7,677 nt of DNA from JAJZCD01 sp964570005 (GTDB lineage Bacteria > Patescibacteriota > Saccharimonadia > Saccharimonadales > UBA4665), in the NCBI GenBank assembly GCA_964570005.1, contig CAZMWE010000046.1, forward strand, positions 1-7,677, in the 5' to 3' direction. This document shows, piece after piece, positions 5,800 to 7,677 of the stretch (positions are counted from its first letter, which is position 1; each line of letters starts with the position of its first letter). The notes under the pieces were generated by a model. The model did no database searches, was not told where the DNA came from, and was given only the letters and a program-made list of their open reading frames with translations. The translations under genes and the position numbers were made by a program.

Positions 5800-6333
5800 T
5801 TACCTCTTTTCTTCACTTGGCTCGTTACCAGCATAGCTCTGCGCATAGGCGGCAAGCAAGATAAGTCCAATAGCCATGCTCATACCGACCCAGAGCGCCA
5901 CAGGCATAGGCTGCGCGTTGGCTTGGCCGCTCGTGACCCGGACCTCATAGTTAAGTGTGAACGGCTGAAAACTGCCCGGTGTTTTGGGTGTGCCGGTAAA
6001 ACGCATAGTGTAAACACCGGGCGTTGTGAACATGTACAGATCATCGCTCACTTCACCGCTCGAAACGGCCAGAGGTTTAGTGGTTATGGCTGCGCCGTTT
6101 TTAATGATTAATACGCTGCAGTTGCACTTCGGCAGACTGAATCGCCCGGTGTCATCGTCGAACGAGATAGTGTAGTTGGTCGGAACGTCGGTCACAGGGT
6201 TGTCATCGGGATTGATGTGGAGTACTGCGCCGATGTCGCCGTCAACTTTCAGAACGTGAGCACTTGCTGTGCCAGGCGCCGCTAAAAGCAACACAACCAA
6301 CAGTGTGCTTAAGCCGATCATCCGTCTATACAT
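5800..6333 (-). CDS. CopC-like / Ig-like secreted protein with mature N-terminal His and C-x-C motif, membrane anchored
   Basis: The protein has 177 residues from ATG 6333, which overlaps the upstream haem-protein gene by eight bases; a weak GGGAAG lies about ten bases before it, so coupled translation is likely. Residues 1-25 are a signal peptide (basic start, Leu-rich core, A-S-A), giving predicted mature His26. The domain at 26-140 has H26-V-L-K-V-D-G-D-I-G, H39-I-N-P-D-D-N-P, a C70-N-C72 pair between strands, G-V-Y-T-M-R-F-T-G and F-Q-P-F-T-L-N-Y-E-V-R-V, the strand pattern of a CopC/YtkA-like Ig sandwich. A membrane helix spans about 145-164, followed by a short charged tail. I know similar proteins from Patescibacteria without a defined function. 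His26, His39, Cys70 and Cys72 are plausible metal ligands. It is followed after one base by the YcnI-like gene, so a shared copper or redox role is inferred. Confidence 0.78.
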   Translation of the reverse strand: MYRRMIGLSTLLVVLLLAAPGTASAHVLKVDGDIGAVLHINPDDNPVTDVPTNYTISFDDDTGRFSLPKCNCSVLIIKNGAAITTKPLAVSSGEVSDDLYMFTTPGVYTMRFTGTPKTPGSFQPFTLNYEVRVTSGQANAQPMPVALWVGMSMAIGLILLAAYAQSYAGNEPSEEKR

Positions 6334-6997
6334 GGTTGTTAGCTTCCCGGTTTTTAACGTTCCGGCGGATGCGCAATACCTCAAGCGTAATCAAGAATGC
6401 GGCCGCCAGGTAGGTTAACAGGCTGAGGAAACTCAGGCCCTGGTCGTAATGTGGTCCGATGAGTATGACGTGCAACAACACAGCTGCGCTCGCAAAGTAG
6501 ACCAGCCGGTGTAGTAATTTCCAGTGTTTGTAGCCCATATGGCCGACGACCCAATCAAATGAGGTAGCGGCCATAATGGTCAAAACACCCAGTGCAAATG
6601 CGCCTGCCAAAAGCGAAATACTATAGGTCCGATTCAGGTGCTTCATGCCGCCAAAACCGTCCAGCTGTCTAAAGAGTGTCATATATCCGTGTAGTAGGGC
6701 GTAATAAAACGCTGACACGCCGATTGCGCGCCGCGCGTGCAAGTAGGCATCTTTGCCGGGTAGTCGTGGAAAAACTTTAGTGAGAGGCGAAGCCAAAATG
6801 GCCAGGTAGAGCAAAAACAGCGAAATAAAGCCATATGTTTGTTCGATACGGATGGTCTGCAAACTTCCCGCTGGTATTACCAGTTGCACAAAACCGGCGA
6901 TATTGACCGATAGCGTTACGGCCACGGCCAGAATCCAGAACCGGCTATTTGCTAACAACCGGTGATACCACAGCGCTTCCACGGGTTTTTTAGGCAC
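6326..6997 (-). CDS. MsrQ/YedZ-like haem b membrane protein (ferric reductase-like transmembrane domain)
   Basis: The protein has 223 residues from GTG 6997; no other start lies upstream in frame. Six membrane segments are visible at about 20-41, 53-71, 91-109, 126-145, 163-181 and 189-207. The A-R-R-A-I-G-x-x-A-F-x-Y-A-L-L-H103 helix and the W-K-L-L-H163-R-L-V-Y...L-L-H176 helix are the ferric reductase-like / MsrQ signature. The gaps between His103, His163 and His176 (60 and 13) equal those I recall for the haem ligands of E. coli YedZ (His91, His151, His164). It should pass electrons across the membrane via b haem. No FAD/NAD-binding domain is fused and no MsrP molybdopterin partner is present in the window. 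Instead it overlaps the gene for the C-x-C secreted protein by eight bases, pointing to a different periplasmic or surface electron acceptor, perhaps copper. A -10 sits six bases before the start. Confidence 0.85.
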   Translation of the reverse strand: MPKKPVEALWYHRLLANSRFWILAVAVTLSVNIAGFVQLVIPAGSLQTIRIEQTYGFISLFLLYLAILASPLTKVFPRLPGKDAYLHARRAIGVSAFYYALLHGYMTLFRQLDGFGGMKHLNRTYSISLLAGAFALGVLTIMAATSFDWVVGHMGYKHWKLLHRLVYFASAAVLLHVILIGPHYDQGLSFLSLLTYLAAAFLITLEVLRIRRNVKNREANNHV

Positions 6998-7003
6998 ACT
7001 ACT

Positions 7004-7009
7004 ATTGTA
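7004..7009 (-). promoter_or_regulatory. putative leaderless -10 element before the haem-protein gene
   Basis: Minus-strand TACAAT is followed by six bases and then GTG 6997. No -35 is recognisable at 15-19 bases, and no ribosome-binding site is placed correctly. The gene may also be read through from the NUDIX gene 34 bases upstream. Confidence 0.4.
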
Positions 7010-7031
7010 CCTGGAGGGCGTACCGAAGACG

Positions 7032-7421
7032 CTATTTTGTCAGCAGCTCGTACAGTTTTTGCACGTTTGGGTAGAGCTGTATCTGGCCCATTTCTTCTAC
7101 GCTAAGAAAGCGAAGTTCCTGGCATTCTTCGGACGGAGTAAAATTCAGGTCAGCTAATTCGACCTGGTAGATGACATTGGCACGCCAGACGCCCTTCTCC
7201 TGCCAGGTCACGAAATATTTCGGTGCCGCTAACACTCTGGTTACGGTAAGCCCTGTTTCTTCCTGGATCTCCCGTTTCAGGCCGTCAGCCGGATCTTCGC
7301 CGTGGTCAAGCCCGCCGCCGGGCATTTCCCAAGCCTTACCTTCGCGTGTCAGTAATATGCGTCCGTCATTGTTGATGACGATGCCTTTAACACTTATCCG
7401 GTAGTTACATGATTCTTGCAT
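7032..7421 (-). CDS. NUDIX hydrolase
   Basis: The protein has 129 residues from ATG 7421. The GTG at 7430 would add three residues but lies inside the -10 hexamer, so it is less likely. The Nudix box is perfect at residues 36-58: G, five residues, E42, seven residues, R50-E51-I-Q-E54-E55-T-G57-L58, giving the Mg-binding helix. Ahead of it W-E-M-P-G-G-G is typical of the MutT-like branch. The fold is complete and of ordinary length, without fused domains. It should hydrolyse a nucleoside diphosphate linked to a moiety X in the cytoplasm; substrate (oxidised dNTP, sugar nucleotide, dinucleotide) cannot be read from sequence. It is first in the minus-strand run, 34 bases ahead of the haem-protein gene, so it may share its transcript. 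A damage-sanitising role next to redox genes is only a guess. Confidence 0.92.
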   Translation of the reverse strand: MQESCNYRISVKGIVINNDGRILLTREGKAWEMPGGGLDHGEDPADGLKREIQEETGLTVTRVLAAPKYFVTWQEKGVWRANVIYQVELADLNFTPSEECQELRFLSVEEMGQIQLYPNVQKLYELLTK

Positions 7422-7428
7422 GCGCTTC

Positions 7429-7437
7429 ACTATAACA
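7429..7437 (-). promoter_or_regulatory. extended -10 promoter of the NUDIX gene, leaderless
   Basis: Minus-strand TG-T-TATAGT (7437 down to 7429) is an extended -10 with one mismatch. ATG 7421 follows after seven bases, so transcription should begin at the start codon. No ribosome-binding site fits before it. The TG element lies in the T-run of the tRNA-His terminator. Confidence 0.6.
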
Positions 7438-7490
7438 AAACAGAGGTGGCAGTCCTAATCGGTATCCGATCAAAGAACTGTCACCTCTGT
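7437..7490 (-). terminator. intrinsic terminator of tRNA-His with nested hairpin
   Basis: ACAGAGGTG (7440-7448) pairs with CACCTCTGT (7482-7490); a G-T pair and CAGT/ACTG extend the stem to 14 pairs. Inside the loop ATCGG-tat-CCGAT (7458-7470) forms a second hairpin. On the minus strand the stem runs straight into TTTT (7440-7437) and then GTT. On the plus strand no T-run follows, so it serves the minus-strand tRNA. Confidence 0.8.
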
Positions 7491-7609
7491 ATTCCATACA
7501 TACGTGGGGCGAGCGACGCGGATTGAACGCGCGACCTTCTGGACCACAATCAGACGCTCTAACCTACTGAGCTACGCCCGCCACAACCTGGAGCCCCAGA
7601 ACAGAGGTG
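7440..7609. repeat. 9-base motif ACAGAGGTG present three times around tRNA-His
   Basis: ACAGAGGTG occurs on the plus strand at 7440-7448 and 7601-7609 and inverted at 7482-7490. The first and the inverted copy form the terminator stem. The copy at 7601 lies between the -10 and the tRNA 5' end; with one more base it makes a perfect 10-base inverted repeat with 7481-7490 that encloses the tRNA. Confidence 0.6.
7505..7582 (-). tRNA. tRNA-His (anticodon GTG)
   Basis: On the minus strand the acceptor GCGGGCG pairs with CGCTCGC (one G-T pair). The extra 5' G (G-1, base 7582) and discriminator C73 are the His-tRNA identity pair, and CCA is encoded (7507-7505). The D arm is GCTC/GAGC. The anticodon loop TTGTGGT gives GTG (7547-7545). 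The T arm is GCGCG-TTCAATC-CGCGT. The anticodon stem TCTGA/CCAGA has an A-C mismatch at 31-39. It has its own promoter and terminator. Confidence 0.95.
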
Positions 7610-7638
7610 ATTATACCAGAACAACGGGGGCGAAGCAA
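7610..7638 (-). promoter_or_regulatory. promoter of tRNA-His
   Basis: Minus-strand TGG-TATAAT (7618-7610) is a perfect extended -10. TTGCTT (7638-7633) lies 17 bases upstream and keeps the TTG of the -35. The start would fall near 7603, about 20 bases before the tRNA. Confidence 0.75.
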
Positions 7639-7677
7639 AGTTTGCGGTGCTAATATCGCGTAACGGTAGCAAGGCGG
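7639..7677. other. window end, nothing supported
   Basis: The last 39 bases lie upstream of the tRNA-His promoter. I see no gene start, stop pattern or repeat that can be defended. Confidence 0.4.

Noticed and set aside
5397..5864. 155-codon plus-strand frame
   Set aside because: Also antisense to the YcnI-like gene; composition is not protein-like (many Cys, Arg and His).
5799..5870. Longer start (220 residues) for the YcnI-like protein
   Set aside because: It would put 24 residues before a clean M-K-K signal peptide and overlap the preceding gene, whereas ATG 5798 has a proper AGAGG.
5464..6111. 215-codon plus-strand frame
   Set aside because: Runs antisense across two minus-strand genes with signal peptides, domains and coupled starts. 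Its own translation has no domain and no ribosome-binding site.
6334..6384. Longer start (194 residues) for the C-x-C secreted protein
   Set aside because: The extra residues are not signal-like and extend further into the haem-protein gene; ATG 6333 gives a standard signal peptide.
7440..7490. T-box or other riboswitch ahead of the NUDIX gene
   Set aside because: The nested hairpins lie upstream of a promoter that would start at the ATG, so they are not in the NUDIX mRNA; on the minus strand they read as the tRNA terminator.
1..7677. CRISPR array, insertion sequence or phage genes
   Set aside because: No regularly spaced repeats, transposase motifs or terminal inverted repeats were seen.

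Overview
The window looks like chromosomal DNA from a small-genome bacterium, most likely Candidatus Saccharibacteria (TM7) or a close Patescibacteria relative. This is an inference. It rests on a cluster of large, divergent minor-pilin-like genes, a run of short single-domain membrane and secreted genes, tightly packed operons, a standard genetic code (TGA used as stop), CCA-encoding tRNA genes and roughly balanced base composition. No rRNA or other phylogenetic marker is present, so the assignment is not proven.

Bases 1-3250 (+ strand) hold three overlapping genes of a type IV pilus / pseudopilin operon. They are the 3' part of a surface protein with carboxypeptidase-regulatory-like folds and an IPT/TIG-like domain, a classical prepilin (leader ending in Gly, then F-T-L-V-E), and a 530-residue PilX/GspK-like protein with a beta-rich C-terminal half. 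A 14-base overlap and a TAATG stop/start indicate coupled translation.

Bases 3251-4576 are accessory in character. A stand-alone tRNA-Pro(CGG) has a clear promoter and terminator. About 390 bases without a convincing gene follow, containing a helically phased 6-mer repeat, a hairpin and an open frame that may be a gene relic. Next comes a 176-residue orphan protein whose arginine codon use differs sharply from its neighbours.

Bases 4577-5206 (+) encode a polytopic membrane protein of the dolichol/phytol (polyprenol) kinase family. It meets the minus-strand operon tail to tail with one base between the two stop codons.

Bases 5208-7421 (-) form a compact block. It is transcribed in the order NUDIX hydrolase, MsrQ/YedZ-like haem b membrane protein, a signal-peptide/Ig-like/TM protein with a predicted mature N-terminal His and a C-x-C motif, and a YcnI-like (DUF1775) protein that also has a predicted mature N-terminal His. 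The last three genes overlap or nearly touch. They look like one membrane-surface redox or copper-handling module, the most interesting system in the window.

Bases 7437-7638 (-) hold tRNA-His(GTG) with its own extended -10 promoter. Its intrinsic terminator overlaps the promoter of the NUDIX gene. Three genes here (kinase, haem protein, NUDIX) have a -10 hexamer only 6-8 bases before the start codon, suggesting leaderless mRNAs, whereas several other genes have ordinary ribosome-binding sites.
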